Shown one piece after another: positions 1 to 9,387 of a DNA stretch of 64,000 nt. The stretch's first letter is position 1. Each line of letters begins with the position of its first letter. The translations under genes were made by a program, and so were the position numbers. The notes beneath the pieces are model-generated. The model saw only the letters and a list, made by a program, of their open reading frames with translations. It made no database searches and was not told where the DNA came from. Source of the stretch: Rikenellaceae bacterium (lineage in GTDB: Bacteria > Bacteroidota > Bacteroidia > Bacteroidales > Rikenellaceae). The stretch covers positions 1 through 64,000 of the forward strand of contig SUZM01000008.1 of the NCBI GenBank assembly GCA_015059965.1, given 5' to 3'.

Positions 1-25
1 ATATGCGGTCATAGTAAAACTACCG

Positions 26-33
26 CAAAGATA
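26..33 (-). promoter_or_regulatory. Outward promoter -7 box (TATCTTTG) reading left out of the window
   Basis: On the minus strand a perfect Bacteroidetes -7 box (TAnnTTTG form) lies between the end of the fimbrial operon and the left window edge. It would drive a minus-strand gene beyond position 1. I see no clear -33 element, so this is tentative. Confidence 0.4.
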
Positions 34-89
34 AAATTTCAAGTCCGTTCGCTCGAAAAATCTCTGTAACTAACTATATTTCAATAATT

Positions 90-1727
90 TCAAAGAACTT
101 TTTCAGATTTTAATGGGACAGTAGTGACATTGTCCCTAAACGAATGTCCATCCGTGGTACGATAGAAGTAGTCGTCGCGATATGAGAACCACGGCAACGA
201 GTTCGTAATGTAGATAAGTGGGTACTGCTCCACATCTACAACCTCGGTGAGTCCCTCTTGGTTCTCCACCTCGATTTGAAAATAGCGGATGGTGTTGTTT
301 GTGGGCTGGTCGCTATGTACACCTATATTTCCGGAGGTGGCATTGGCATCGACTATGCCGTAGATGCCCATCATCTCGCTGTTTGACAGAGCCACTCGCT
401 CGTTGTACTTATTGAGGTAGTAGCCACTATTCGCAACATAAGTTACTGTCACCGGTGACGAGGATGAGAAGTATAGAGAATTAAGGTCCTCTTCAATGTT
501 ATACATGATCAGTTTATTCTTATTCACCTTTAGGTATTTTACGGTGTTTTCGCCCGTAACCTCAAGATCGATGCTCTGCCAAGGTGTTGTGAAGTACTTC
601 AGCGCCTCTATGTTCTCAGGCGCAGAGTAGTCCTCTGCTCCTGGTGCATTAAGGTTAATGCGTAGGTCGTAGAGTGTGTTGCGTTTAATTTGGTGATAGC
701 TATTACCCACACTACCCTCCATCTTGCTGAAAGATATCTGGTAGTAATTGTTTATATACTCTTTTGGTGTACTATCATCGCTCTCCTTGTACAGTATCGG
801 GAGCATAACAACCAGTGATGTACCCTTCTCAAATGCCTCACTACTATCCCATGTGTGTGAGTAACAGTAGGCGGTAATCTGAAGGATATAATTGCCATTG
901 GAGTCCTTGACGAGTGTGAAATATGGTGTTTGAGATATAGTGGGCGATGCCCAGTATGGACGTGCACCACCCTCTGTCAGAGGATAGCCTCCCTCCTCTA
1001 CAAGCGTAGTGCGTATAGGCATATTTCGCATCATATAACCCAGCGATTGAGCCATAAGCTCGGGGGTGAATGTAACCTTGTTGCCAGGCTTGATAGTAAC
1101 AATAATCTTGGCAGCAGCACGTCGTAAGGTTACTTTAAGCACAACATCATCTATCGAGCCACTCTTATTGATAATGATGGGAGATTGTGTTGCGGGCTCG
1201 CTTTCACCCATATATGCCACACCGTCCATAAGAAACATCTGGGGATAGTGGCTATGGGGATCCCCAAACTCAATGCCTGAGAGATGTATGTTGCTATTTG
1301 TCTGGTCGAGATTGAGAAACTCACTATGGTCAATGAGCTCTCCATTTTTGTAGTATATGCTCTCTTCCTGATCGCTATTGGCTATCACATACACCTTGTA
1401 GACTCGATCCTCCTCAAAATCCTCTTTGGTAACTCCGAGCGATACAACTCCATCTGGTGTCGCATGTACTGATACTCGTTCGTGGTAAAATCCACTATAT
1501 GTTATGCCATCGTCATTGAGTTTGTAGAACACAACATCGAGATGGCGCAAGTATGACTCATATTCGTTGTCTGCGACAGTTGCGCGAGTTTCTCCAAAGG
1601 GCATAAAGTAGAGCTTGATACGATCGTCCATCACGGGGATACACTCCTCATAGTGGGATTCGCAGCCCACAATGCTGAGCAAAAACGCAAACATTGAAAA
1701 TATATGTAACACTCTTATGTTCATCAT
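90..1727 (-). CDS. Fimbrillin-family accessory/tip lipoprotein (last gene of the fimbrial operon)
   Basis: This 545-residue protein starts with a lipoprotein signal peptide ending in a lipobox (SIVGC, Cys at about residue 22). A beta-rich body follows, with the arginine-alanine-lysine signature of fimbrillin N-terminal domains (LRRAAAKI near residue 205). The family is exported as a lipoprotein and assembled into type V pili by donor-strand exchange. Its distal position, 7 bp behind another fimbrillin, fits a minor or tip subunit such as Mfa3-5 or FimC-E, but I cannot assign which. Codon use is AT-richer than in the housekeeping genes. There is no clear terminator after the stop. The fimbrillin call is secure; the precise role is inferred. 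Confidence 0.75.
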   Translation of the reverse strand: MMNIRVLHIFSMFAFLLSIVGCESHYEECIPVMDDRIKLYFMPFGETRATVADNEYESYLRHLDVVFYKLNDDGITYSGFYHERVSVHATPDGVVSLGVTKEDFEEDRVYKVYVIANSDQEESIYYKNGELIDHSEFLNLDQTNSNIHLSGIEFGDPHSHYPQMFLMDGVAYMGESEPATQSPIIINKSGSIDDVVLKVTLRRAAAKIIVTIKPGNKVTFTPELMAQSLGYMMRNMPIRTTLVEEGGYPLTEGGARPYWASPTISQTPYFTLVKDSNGNYILQITAYCYSHTWDSSEAFEKGTSLVVMLPILYKESDDSTPKEYINNYYQISFSKMEGSVGNSYHQIKRNTLYDLRINLNAPGAEDYSAPENIEALKYFTTPWQSIDLEVTGENTVKYLKVNKNKLIMYNIEEDLNSLYFSSSSPVTVTYVANSGYYLNKYNERVALSNSEMMGIYGIVDANATSGNIGVHSDQPTNNTIRYFQIEVENQEGLTEVVDVEQYPLIYITNSLPWFSYRDDYFYRTTDGHSFRDNVTTVPLKSEKVL

Positions 1728-1734
1728 CGTAACG

Positions 1735-3330
1735 CTAATTTACAGGTTGAGCGACATGCTTAATCCCAATAATCTTGGGGTTTGTACCACTATCTGGCCA
1801 GCGAATATTGTCATACTCGCCATTAATAAATAGGTTGATGTACTGATCTGTCCACTCTTGGTAGTACGATATGCCAAAATCGACAGTTGCGCTCTCGGCT
1901 TCATCGGCACTTAGCGGGAAGATAACGATCTTATACCAATCGTTAGCCTCGCATGCAGGCAATAGCTTTTGCAGGTTGCCCTCACCGCCAGAATCGAATG
2001 CGAGTTTGGTAACAATCATACCATCGTCTATATGGTATACCCGAATACGATAGTTCTCCTTGGATGCCATAAATCCGGGTTTCCACAGCACAGCATTAAG
2101 GTCATCACTTGGGGAGAGTATTTTGAAGTAGGCAACAAAGGCTCCGGTCTCGAGATTGGCATTACCACCGAAGTACATCTCTGCGGACTCTGTAATTACA
2201 TAGTTCTCTTTATTCTCTGATACCAAGTAGTCGTATGGGACCAATGGATTGAGGTAAGTTGGATAGGTGATATCGTGCTCTTTGTAGTCTTCATTATTAC
2301 CCCAATCCTCGGCATCCCAGTCGGCGACATGGTACTCGAGCATTAGGCTCTCGCCCGCAATAGAGCGTACGATAAATCTATATATATGGTTTCGTGTGAT
2401 GTTATAGTCCGTGCCCTCAATCTTCTCACCATTGCTATACTCGCAGAACGAGATAGCATCTTCAAATATCTTATCTTTGCCCTGATCGTAGAACGAGAGG
2501 CTTATCTTGTTGCGCTCACCAGGGTAGTTCATGTTATCGTACTCGGGAATATATACATAGTAGTCTCCCGACTCTTCATCCTTGATAAGGGGAAGGGTCA
2601 CGGCTGCGTGGCGGTAGACGTTGATGCCTGCCTCACAGTTAAGCTCCTGCGTATTGTTGCACGTCTGCCAATTTGTAGGGACGACATAACCCTCAATGTT
2701 ATAGTACTTCAACGTCGCCGATGTTATCTTTGTGCCTTTCTCCTTGAGCTTATCTGATAGTCTAACCTCAATCTTTGCAGCCGAGCGCAAGAGCCATACA
2801 TCTTCTGTTAGCTCGTAGTATGTGGCATTAAGCAGCGGAGAGATATCGGTTGTCATCACACCCCACATAGGGATCGAGCTATCCTCGTTGCGGGGATCGA
2901 GCTGCGTATAGTTGTAGTGTGTCTTCTCGTTCTCAAAGGTCTCGGGCACAGTGTTGGCTATTACCACAAGTTTGCACCTTGGGTCTTGGAGGTTGATCTC
3001 CATGTTTTCCGGGAGTACACCTGTGATTTTGAAAGCTGTCTGCTCTGGATTAATGGGCCAGATCTGGAGACGACCAAGCTCGCCGACAGGCGTATTATCC
3101 ATGTTAAGCAACATAGCGCGCACGGTTGTTGGGTCAATATAGTAATCAAAAGGCGTGCCTTCGGGAGTTGTGACACAATCTACACGAGTGACTGATTCGT
3201 TGCAACCGATCATGAAGGATATGGTACGCTCACCATCAAGCACAATGTAGCACTGCTCGTTATCGTATACACACGATACCGAGAGTATGCCACACAGTAG
3301 CGCAATGATATATTTTACCAGACTCTTCAC
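1735..3330 (-). CDS. Fimbrillin-family accessory lipoprotein
   Basis: The product has 531 residues and an N-terminal lipoprotein signal (LLCGILSVSC). The fimbrillin motif WLLRSAAKIEV is followed by a long beta-rich C-terminal half. It lies 26 bp after the Mfa2/FimB-like gene and 7 bp before the last fimbrillin, so it is cotranscribed. The most likely role is a minor accessory subunit of the pilus shaft or tip, exposed on the cell surface. The C-terminal region after about residue 340 shows no domain I can name; it might be an adhesin-like module, which is inference from size and position only. Confidence 0.72.
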   Translation of the reverse strand: MKSLVKYIIALLCGILSVSCVYDNEQCYIVLDGERTISFMIGCNESVTRVDCVTTPEGTPFDYYIDPTTVRAMLLNMDNTPVGELGRLQIWPINPEQTAFKITGVLPENMEINLQDPRCKLVVIANTVPETFENEKTHYNYTQLDPRNEDSSIPMWGVMTTDISPLLNATYYELTEDVWLLRSAAKIEVRLSDKLKEKGTKITSATLKYYNIEGYVVPTNWQTCNNTQELNCEAGINVYRHAAVTLPLIKDEESGDYYVYIPEYDNMNYPGERNKISLSFYDQGKDKIFEDAISFCEYSNGEKIEGTDYNITRNHIYRFIVRSIAGESLMLEYHVADWDAEDWGNNEDYKEHDITYPTYLNPLVPYDYLVSENKENYVITESAEMYFGGNANLETGAFVAYFKILSPSDDLNAVLWKPGFMASKENYRIRVYHIDDGMIVTKLAFDSGGEGNLQKLLPACEANDWYKIVIFPLSADEAESATVDFGISYYQEWTDQYINLFINGEYDNIRWPDSGTNPKIIGIKHVAQPVN

Positions 3331-3356
3331 TCCAAGTCTCTATATTTTGCCTCTCT

Positions 3357-4388
3357 TTAGTTTAATCCAGTGTCGTTTATCACCACACGCCAGCCGTTGA
3401 TGACGATCTGTGTGCTCATCCACTCGCCCCCATCGAGGAAGAGTGTCAATGAGTACTCATCCTGACGGTCAAGATACTCCTGGTCGCCCATTTCCTTATG
3501 GTAGTTGCCCTTGATAAGAAGCATATACTCGGCAAGCGGCAGCCTTAGTATCTGCTCGCCCGTCTGGCTGTTCAGCACTCGAAGTATCGGCGACTCTGTG
3601 GCCATCATGCGGCCTATTGTAAACTCCGCCATAACAGCGTTTATATTCGTAGAGCGTGTCGATGGCTCATCGAAGTCTGCGTATATCTCCTCTATATACC
3701 AGGGTTTGTATGTGATCACCTCATCGTCAAGGCGTGTGTTGTCGTAGTCGTAGAGACCGCTATGGTCTGTAATCTCGAATGCGAAGCTTTCGATATCCAT
3801 CGCATGTCCCGACATCTCGTGTAGGACGACGCGTACCACATTCGTATTCTTCATTAGCGACATTGTCCTTTTGTATGTGCCTGGCTCGCTGACAACCTTG
3901 AGTTTCATCATACCGTGGAAGAGTGGTGCAAGGTCCTTGTCGCGATAAGCCTTACCCTCGTCGTATGTGCGTTGCATCCTGACTTGCATCTGCTCGATAC
4001 TTGTCTTGCCTATCTCCTCGTCGGCAAGCATGTCAAAGGACTCCTCCTCACCGAGACCTCCCCAGGCCAGCAGGGTATACTCTCCTGCGGGGAGCCCCAA
4101 GCGGATATGGAAATCCTCCTTGCTAAGCTCCTCCTTGTCGGTGGCAACAATCTTCTCGAAGAGGATATCATCCTCGTCGAAGATATAGAGCGCAAGGGAA
4201 CGTACCTCGTTGGCAAAGGCATCTGCATACTTTATGTTGTAGTCATACTTGAAGCGTATGTCGTAGTAGACCTCGCAATCGCCCTCATACTCGAAGATAT
4301 GGCTTCGTGTACAAGATAGGAATGTCGACACTACCGCCACCATCGTCAGTGTCGCCATCCATCGTCTAAATATCTGCGCTCTTTTCAT
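3357..4388 (-). CDS. FimB/Mfa2-family fimbrial anchor subunit
   Basis: The 343-residue lipoprotein (lipobox TFLSC) has the family layout: a Cys-rich start followed by a strand pattern close to RFKYDYNIKYADAFANEV and SLALYIFDED, typical of FimB/Mfa2. In Porphyromonas, Mfa2 and FimB anchor the pilus in the outer membrane and limit its length. The gene follows the second major-subunit gene after 74 bp that hold a perfect 12-bp hairpin (4417-4449), and precedes two accessory fimbrillins. The hairpin may lower expression of the anchor relative to the shaft subunits. Family assignment is confident; the length-control role is by homology. Confidence 0.85.
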   Translation of the reverse strand: MKRAQIFRRWMATLTMVAVVSTFLSCTRSHIFEYEGDCEVYYDIRFKYDYNIKYADAFANEVRSLALYIFDEDDILFEKIVATDKEELSKEDFHIRLGLPAGEYTLLAWGGLGEEESFDMLADEEIGKTSIEQMQVRMQRTYDEGKAYRDKDLAPLFHGMMKLKVVSEPGTYKRTMSLMKNTNVVRVVLHEMSGHAMDIESFAFEITDHSGLYDYDNTRLDDEVITYKPWYIEEIYADFDEPSTRSTNINAVMAEFTIGRMMATESPILRVLNSQTGEQILRLPLAEYMLLIKGNYHKEMGDQEYLDRQDEYSLTLFLDGGEWMSTQIVINGWRVVINDTGLN

Positions 4389-4416
4389 TTAATCTCTGGT
4401 TCCGTATGGTTAATAT

Positions 4417-4449
4417 AAGGGGTCGTCAAACAAGGTCTGACGACCCCTT
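4417..4449 (-). promoter_or_regulatory. Hairpin between major fimbrillin and anchor genes
   Basis: A perfect 12-bp inverted repeat (AAGGGGTCGTCA / TGACGACCCCTT) with a 9-nt loop lies in the 74-bp gap between the second Mfa1-like gene and the Mfa2-like gene. No T-run follows on the minus strand, so it is not a standard intrinsic terminator. It could act as a 3'-end stabiliser or processing site that keeps shaft-subunit mRNA more abundant than anchor mRNA. Confidence 0.6.
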
Positions 4450-4462
4450 GAAGTATCAATTG

Positions 4463-6229
4463 TTATGGCTGCACATCAACCTCCTGGCTAACCAATCGCC
4501 AAGCAAGGATATTAACCCGTACCGATACGAAGGACTCCTGGTCCTCAGGATCTTCGGGATACTCGGGCACGATGACATCGTTCGTGCCAACATACGTTGG
4601 ACTGCCGAAGCCACCAATAGCGTTAACCACCACGTTGTAGATATGGTTACGAACAATGCCATAGTCGCCAGGCTTGCCGGTGCCATTTCCAAGGTGCTTG
4701 ATGTCGATATAGTAGAACGTCTCACCCGAGTAGTAGAGCACAGATGGCTCTAAATTCTTGGCGAGATACTCGTTTGTGGCTTTTAGACTATTTGTATCCA
4801 CGTTAAGATCTGGAGCCACAGGTTCATAAATACCATCAACAAGTTTATACCAATTTTTGGTCTCTCCCAAATCCGATAGCTGTACATAGCTATTGTTGTC
4901 GTCAATAATATCGGCGTGAGCACCATTACCACCCGCCACACACTCCAAATCCTCGGGCTTGATGCTTGTGTAGACAATATTTCCACCGGCTTCAGACCTC
5001 GCATAAAGTATATAGGTAAGGGTGTTTGCTATGGCCGTGCGAAGGTTCGCCTCGCCAATATACTGCTGACCCATCCACTTTACAATCTCCAACGGTGTGC
5101 CATCCTCCTTGCCGAGCTTAGCCTTAAGTATAACCTTGGTGCACGGATTTAGAACATTACCGTGTGAATCGGTATATCTTGGATTGGTATTCTCGCCGAT
5201 ATATGAATAAGATCCCGGTGTGAATTGACCATTTAGGATGTTATTGTTGTTGCCAATAGCATGACCATAGCCATTAGCAAAGCCTGCGGGAAGAGGTGTT
5301 GTCGAGTAGAACATCTTGAACGACTCGCCCGAGCCCGAAGGTGCCGGCAACGATGTTGCCCAGTAGCTACGGAAGAATGGAGAGTTGTTCCATACGAAGC
5401 CAAGCGAGTCGTCAGTCCATGAAGCATCAATCTTCTTGAGCAAGTATGATTGCGTGTTCTCGAGGTGAAGCTCCCAGCCAAGAAGGTGTGCATAAACAGG
5501 AGTCTCTACACCATCTGCCATGACGCTATCGCCCAATGGGAACTTTGTTGTGCCACCAGCCGTAGTAACTGTAACCTTCGCAGCAACACGCTCAACGTAG
5601 ATTTCCACAGGGTCGGCATTAGCCTCGCCCTCAGTCTTGTGGATCTTATCCACGGTGAGAGGTGTAGCCTTCATTACGTTGTTGCCGGCAAGATATACCG
5701 AGTTGCTCATGACGAAATACTCGCTATCAAGGGCAGGACCATGAAGATTTACGGCAGCCTCAAGATCTGTCAAATCGTATGCTGTGGTTGGATCTGGTGA
5801 CCAGTTAAGAACAGCCACAATCTGGTTGGGATACTCACCCTTGTAGCTCTTAAGCACGAGAACTACATTCTTGATATCCGACACATTAGGTGCAGAGCCA
5901 GTATCTGGGCCAGGGTTGAGGGTTGCAGTAAGATGGTTAGCACCAGTGCCAGGCCCTGTTACTGTGCCATCAGTCACATTTACCGGGAAGGCTGCACCAT
6001 CCTTGAAGAAGAAGAAATGGGCCGAAGCGACCTTGCGCTCAATCTCAGTGCCATCCAAGTAGCCATCATCGCCATCGGCACGAGTACCCTCAGATGCTGA
6101 TAGGCTAATTGCGATATACGACTCCTCGACCTCACCGTTGTGCGATGGTCCGTTACCATCACTGGGGTAGTCCTTTGCACAAGCCGCCAAACCAAAGGCC
6201 GCCAATGCTACAAATAGATACTTTTTCAT
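4463..6229 (-). CDS. Mfa1-family major fimbrial subunit, copy B
   Basis: This 588-residue lipoprotein (lipobox LAAC) belongs to the Mfa1/FimA major fimbrillins. Visible signatures are MSNSVYLAG, the ERVAAKVTV motif after about residue 210, the RNHIYNVVVNAI strand near the C-terminus, and a final beta strand ending in WRLVSQEVDV. The C-terminal strand is of the kind used in strand exchange between subunits. It is a clear paralogue of the neighbouring copy A and shares the block order throughout (EYPNQ, SNSVY, VERVAAKV, SYWA, ENT.P, RNH.Y). The gene starts 99 bp after copy A. Two tandem shaft-type genes could give a mixed or alternative shaft; that is inference. Confidence 0.85.
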   Translation of the reverse strand: MKKYLFVALAAFGLAACAKDYPSDGNGPSHNGEVEESYIAISLSASEGTRADGDDGYLDGTEIERKVASAHFFFFKDGAAFPVNVTDGTVTGPGTGANHLTATLNPGPDTGSAPNVSDIKNVVLVLKSYKGEYPNQIVAVLNWSPDPTTAYDLTDLEAAVNLHGPALDSEYFVMSNSVYLAGNNVMKATPLTVDKIHKTEGEANADPVEIYVERVAAKVTVTTAGGTTKFPLGDSVMADGVETPVYAHLLGWELHLENTQSYLLKKIDASWTDDSLGFVWNNSPFFRSYWATSLPAPSGSGESFKMFYSTTPLPAGFANGYGHAIGNNNNILNGQFTPGSYSYIGENTNPRYTDSHGNVLNPCTKVILKAKLGKEDGTPLEIVKWMGQQYIGEANLRTAIANTLTYILYARSEAGGNIVYTSIKPEDLECVAGGNGAHADIIDDNNSYVQLSDLGETKNWYKLVDGIYEPVAPDLNVDTNSLKATNEYLAKNLEPSVLYYSGETFYYIDIKHLGNGTGKPGDYGIVRNHIYNVVVNAIGGFGSPTYVGTNDVIVPEYPEDPEDQESFVSVRVNILAWRLVSQEVDVQP

Positions 6230-6328
6230 ATTCCGTCTATATTATTAAAGTGATAAATTGGGCTGACAATGAAATTTTGTCGGTTGCCGACTCCGCAGCT
6301 ACTGCCGCGGAATTGCAACCATGTTGTT

Positions 6329-7879
6329 TTAGATCTCGTAGTTGTTAGCGACAACACGCCATGAGAGAATGTTGATCTGTGCAGCTACATAAGAGACAAC
6401 GTCCTCTGGTTTGTCAGGAACGATAAAGTCCTCCTCGGGGTCGTAAATAGGAGTACCAAAGCCCTTTACATCTGTGATATTCACCTTGTAGACATGGTTA
6501 CGAACAACACCATACTCAGCTGTTGAGCCCGTATTACCAACGTGCTTGATATCCAACCAGTAGTATGTCATACCGCTCTTATAAACCAACGCAGGCTGAA
6601 CCGCAGCAAGCTCAGCATTCAAAGCATCAATCGCAATAGCGTTGTAGCTGCCATTCTCATACTTGTACCAGCTCTTCAGTTCGCCGTTGCTCGAAAGCTG
6701 GAAGTATACCTCGTAGGCATTCTCATCCGCAGGAAGACGTGATATGCACTGCAAATCATCTGGTGCGGCACCAGTGAATGAAGAGCCATCGCCCCAGAAA
6801 TAGAGACTCTTAAGGGTGTTAGCGACAACAATCTTGAGGTTATCCTCTCCCACATAGTCCTTACCATACCAATTAACAATCTCAATGGGGGTGCCATTAA
6901 CATCACCCAGCTGAGCCTTTACGATAACCTTTGTGCGGTTCTCGACCTCGGGACGAGTGTTCTCGCCAAGATAGTTCCAACTGTCCAACGCTGTGTTGTC
7001 GTTGTTCCAGTCAAATGTGTTGTTTGTGAATGCCATGCCGAGTGACTGCGCCCAATACGAACGGAACCAATCCGCATCGTTCCATGCAAAGCCGATACCA
7101 GTCCATGTTGGGTCGATGTGCTTCAATAACCATGACTCCTCGTAGTCGTTATAAAGCTCAAAACCCTTGATGTAAGCATATATTTCGGTGCTGTTAACGC
7201 TCTTGCCAACAGCAAACTTCTCCTTGTCAGCGGTGTAGACAACCTTAGCTGCAACACGCTCAACGTGGATAGTTACGGGGTTAGCCAAAGCATCCGTAGC
7301 GCTCTTTGCGATGTTTTTTACGGTAAGAGCCACCGCATCAACAGTCTGGTTCTTGCTGTTGGCATATACCGAGTTGCTCATAATGTAGCCATCGGTGTCG
7401 TTGCCAAGTGCCGATATCTTTGTCTGAAGCTCGCTGAGGGTGTAGCTGTTCTTCTCGGGAGTCCAGTTGAGCACGGCAACCATCTGGTTAGGATACTCGC
7501 CCTTGTAGTTTTGAATAACAAGTACGGCATCCTTGACGTCAGAAACGTTAGGCATATCGCTTGCCGAGCCTGTAAGATCAACCTTTAGCCAGTTGCATGG
7601 GCCAGCATTTGATGTTGTCGTACCATCGAATGACACGGGGAATGCAACGCCATCATCGAAGAAGAATACATATGCCGACTTTACGGCACGCTCGGCAGCA
7701 GTACCCTCCTCATATACGCCATCGGCAGCACGAGTACCCATGTCGTCTGCGGCTAACGTAATAGATACATACGACTGCTCCAACTCACCTTTCTGAATTG
7801 ACAGGTCGCCACCCTCATCCTTCTCGCTACAAGCAGTAAATGTGAATGCTGCGAGAGTCAAAAGTAATAACTTTCTCAT
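6329..7879 (-). CDS. Mfa1-family major fimbrial subunit, copy A
   Basis: I place the start at the methionine opening MRKLLLLTLAAF, which gives a proper lipoprotein signal (lipobox FTAC) and 516 residues; the in-frame upstream extension is lysine- and asparagine-rich and not signal-like. The protein has the same conserved blocks as copy B, including IHVERVAAKV, SYWAQSLG and RNHVYKVNITDVKGFG, and ends in INILSWRVVANNYEI. It is the first structural subunit behind the two outer-membrane protein genes, 46 bp after the DUF3868 gene. Post-lipobox residues SEKDEGGD are acidic, as in surface-exported Bacteroidetes lipoproteins. The family call is confident; which copy forms the main shaft is unknown. 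Confidence 0.85.
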   Translation of the reverse strand: MRKLLLLTLAAFTFTACSEKDEGGDLSIQKGELEQSYVSITLAADDMGTRAADGVYEEGTAAERAVKSAYVFFFDDGVAFPVSFDGTTTSNAGPCNWLKVDLTGSASDMPNVSDVKDAVLVIQNYKGEYPNQMVAVLNWTPEKNSYTLSELQTKISALGNDTDGYIMSNSVYANSKNQTVDAVALTVKNIAKSATDALANPVTIHVERVAAKVVYTADKEKFAVGKSVNSTEIYAYIKGFELYNDYEESWLLKHIDPTWTGIGFAWNDADWFRSYWAQSLGMAFTNNTFDWNNDNTALDSWNYLGENTRPEVENRTKVIVKAQLGDVNGTPIEIVNWYGKDYVGEDNLKIVVANTLKSLYFWGDGSSFTGAAPDDLQCISRLPADENAYEVYFQLSSNGELKSWYKYENGSYNAIAIDALNAELAAVQPALVYKSGMTYYWLDIKHVGNTGSTAEYGVVRNHVYKVNITDVKGFGTPIYDPEEDFIVPDKPEDVVSYVAAQINILSWRVVANNYEI

Positions 7880-7925
7880 AGTTTTAATTGGTTTAGTTAA
7901 TTGATTAATTTGTTTATTGTTTATT

Positions 7926-9371
7926 TTATTTGTTTTTCTCAATATCGTCGCTCGTCACAATCCATCTATTGTGTATGTTGTCCAGCACCTCGCGAGCCTT
8001 TTTAAGGCCCATCTTCTCGGCCTGGAGTAGGTAGGGTCGTGCGGCGTCAAAATTTTCGCATAGCACCTCCAAGAGGCCCCGTCCATAGAGTACCTCGGCA
8101 CTGTCGCCCGCCTTATCCAAGTAGCGCAACGCACGCGTGTAGTCCCCCTTAAGCATTGCGGTATTCGCAGCGTTGAGGTTTGCTACGGGATCAGATGGAT
8201 ACATGCGTATTGCAATCTCCCACACCTCGTTGTAAAGATCACTACCCTGATCATAGCTCTCGGCAAGAATATAAAACTCCTCGAGCGACAACTTCTGGGG
8301 TGCGGTAAACATTATGGCCTCAATCTCTTCAGGCTTCGTATAGCTACGAATCTCATACTCGATTACATAATCTGAACGTCGGAGACGAGGATAGCAGTTA
8401 TCCAACAAATAGCGGTAGTCCTCTGGCCAGTTCGACTTGATGAAACGCTCCTTGTTATCGGGCTCGCGCGCTGAGCGTATAGCTGCCAATATCTCGTTTC
8501 GGTGAGGAAGTGTCGAATGCTCAACATAGACCTCGAGACCCTCCCAGTTCTCGGGCTCGTACGAGGTGTCGATAAATCCTTCGCCAAAGTGGTACATATT
8601 CTCCACATAGGCCTTCAACGCTGCGGTACGACCCTTTGCCAAACGTGCATTGTTATCGTAGGGACTTTCAGGTGATGCGAAACCCTTGATAGATAGGTGG
8701 CGGATGGTTATGTCGCGATCATTCTTAACCGAGTCGATAGTTCCCGTAATCTTGCGCAGCTCGTTTTTGTTGTCGTGATAGTCGAGATAGATCTCTGTGC
8801 GACTTACAGGGAAGTCGATATATGCCGACCCGCGAAGAGCACGAGTCTTGACAACCTCGATCTCGGGACGCAGGTATATCATCTCGGGGATATATCGCTC
8901 GTATGGGAAACGTTCGATAAGTGTCTCGCTCTCGCTCCAGAGCTTGCCGCCACAGCAGCCATAGCCTTGACGTGCAATAACCACCGAGCAATTCTCCATC
9001 CAGTCGGCATACGCGAGGACAACGTGGTAGTCTATCGTCTCGGGTACGCGCCTTTCACGAAAGCGCATATCGGCATCGGTAGTGGGTGAAAGATGTTCGT
9101 TGCGAGCGTAGTAAATATCGCGCATACGGCTGTATATGCCACACGATCGCAGGGCGATGCTCTCTTCATCCTTAACAATCATTGGGGTGATTACGGCTAC
9201 CTCGTTATTGCGAATATCGAGCTTAGTGGCATTAAAACGTATATCAAGACGAAGACTATCGCCAACGCGCTCCATAGCGTATCTGTCAACCGTGACACCG
9301 TCGTAGCGCTGCGCCGATGCGCTAACAATAACGGTGGCTGTTATCACCAAAATAGCTAAAACTCTTCTCAT
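7926..9371 (-). CDS. DUF3868 / OmpA-like periplasmic protein with C-terminal TPR repeats
   Basis: The 481-residue protein has a signal peptide (SASAQ cleavage), an N-terminal DUF3868-like beta region, then an OmpA-like peptidoglycan-binding segment (IKGFASPESPYDNNARLAKGR, about residues 225-245). After that come TPR-like helices (ANLNAANTAMLKGDY, then LRYLDKAGDSAEVLYGRG) up to the C-terminus. Such proteins regularly open type V fimbrial clusters in Bacteroides together with DUF3575 proteins. They probably form or anchor the outer-membrane platform for the pilus, though the exact role is not settled. The gene lies 16 bp after the DUF3575 gene. Confidence 0.8.
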   Translation of the reverse strand: MRRVLAILVITATVIVSASAQRYDGVTVDRYAMERVGDSLRLDIRFNATKLDIRNNEVAVITPMIVKDEESIALRSCGIYSRMRDIYYARNEHLSPTTDADMRFRERRVPETIDYHVVLAYADWMENCSVVIARQGYGCCGGKLWSESETLIERFPYERYIPEMIYLRPEIEVVKTRALRGSAYIDFPVSRTEIYLDYHDNKNELRKITGTIDSVKNDRDITIRHLSIKGFASPESPYDNNARLAKGRTAALKAYVENMYHFGEGFIDTSYEPENWEGLEVYVEHSTLPHRNEILAAIRSAREPDNKERFIKSNWPEDYRYLLDNCYPRLRRSDYVIEYEIRSYTKPEEIEAIMFTAPQKLSLEEFYILAESYDQGSDLYNEVWEIAIRMYPSDPVANLNAANTAMLKGDYTRALRYLDKAGDSAEVLYGRGLLEVLCENFDAARPYLLQAEKMGLKKAREVLDNIHNRWIVTSDDIEKNK

Positions 9372-9387
9372 ATATCTATTCTATGTA

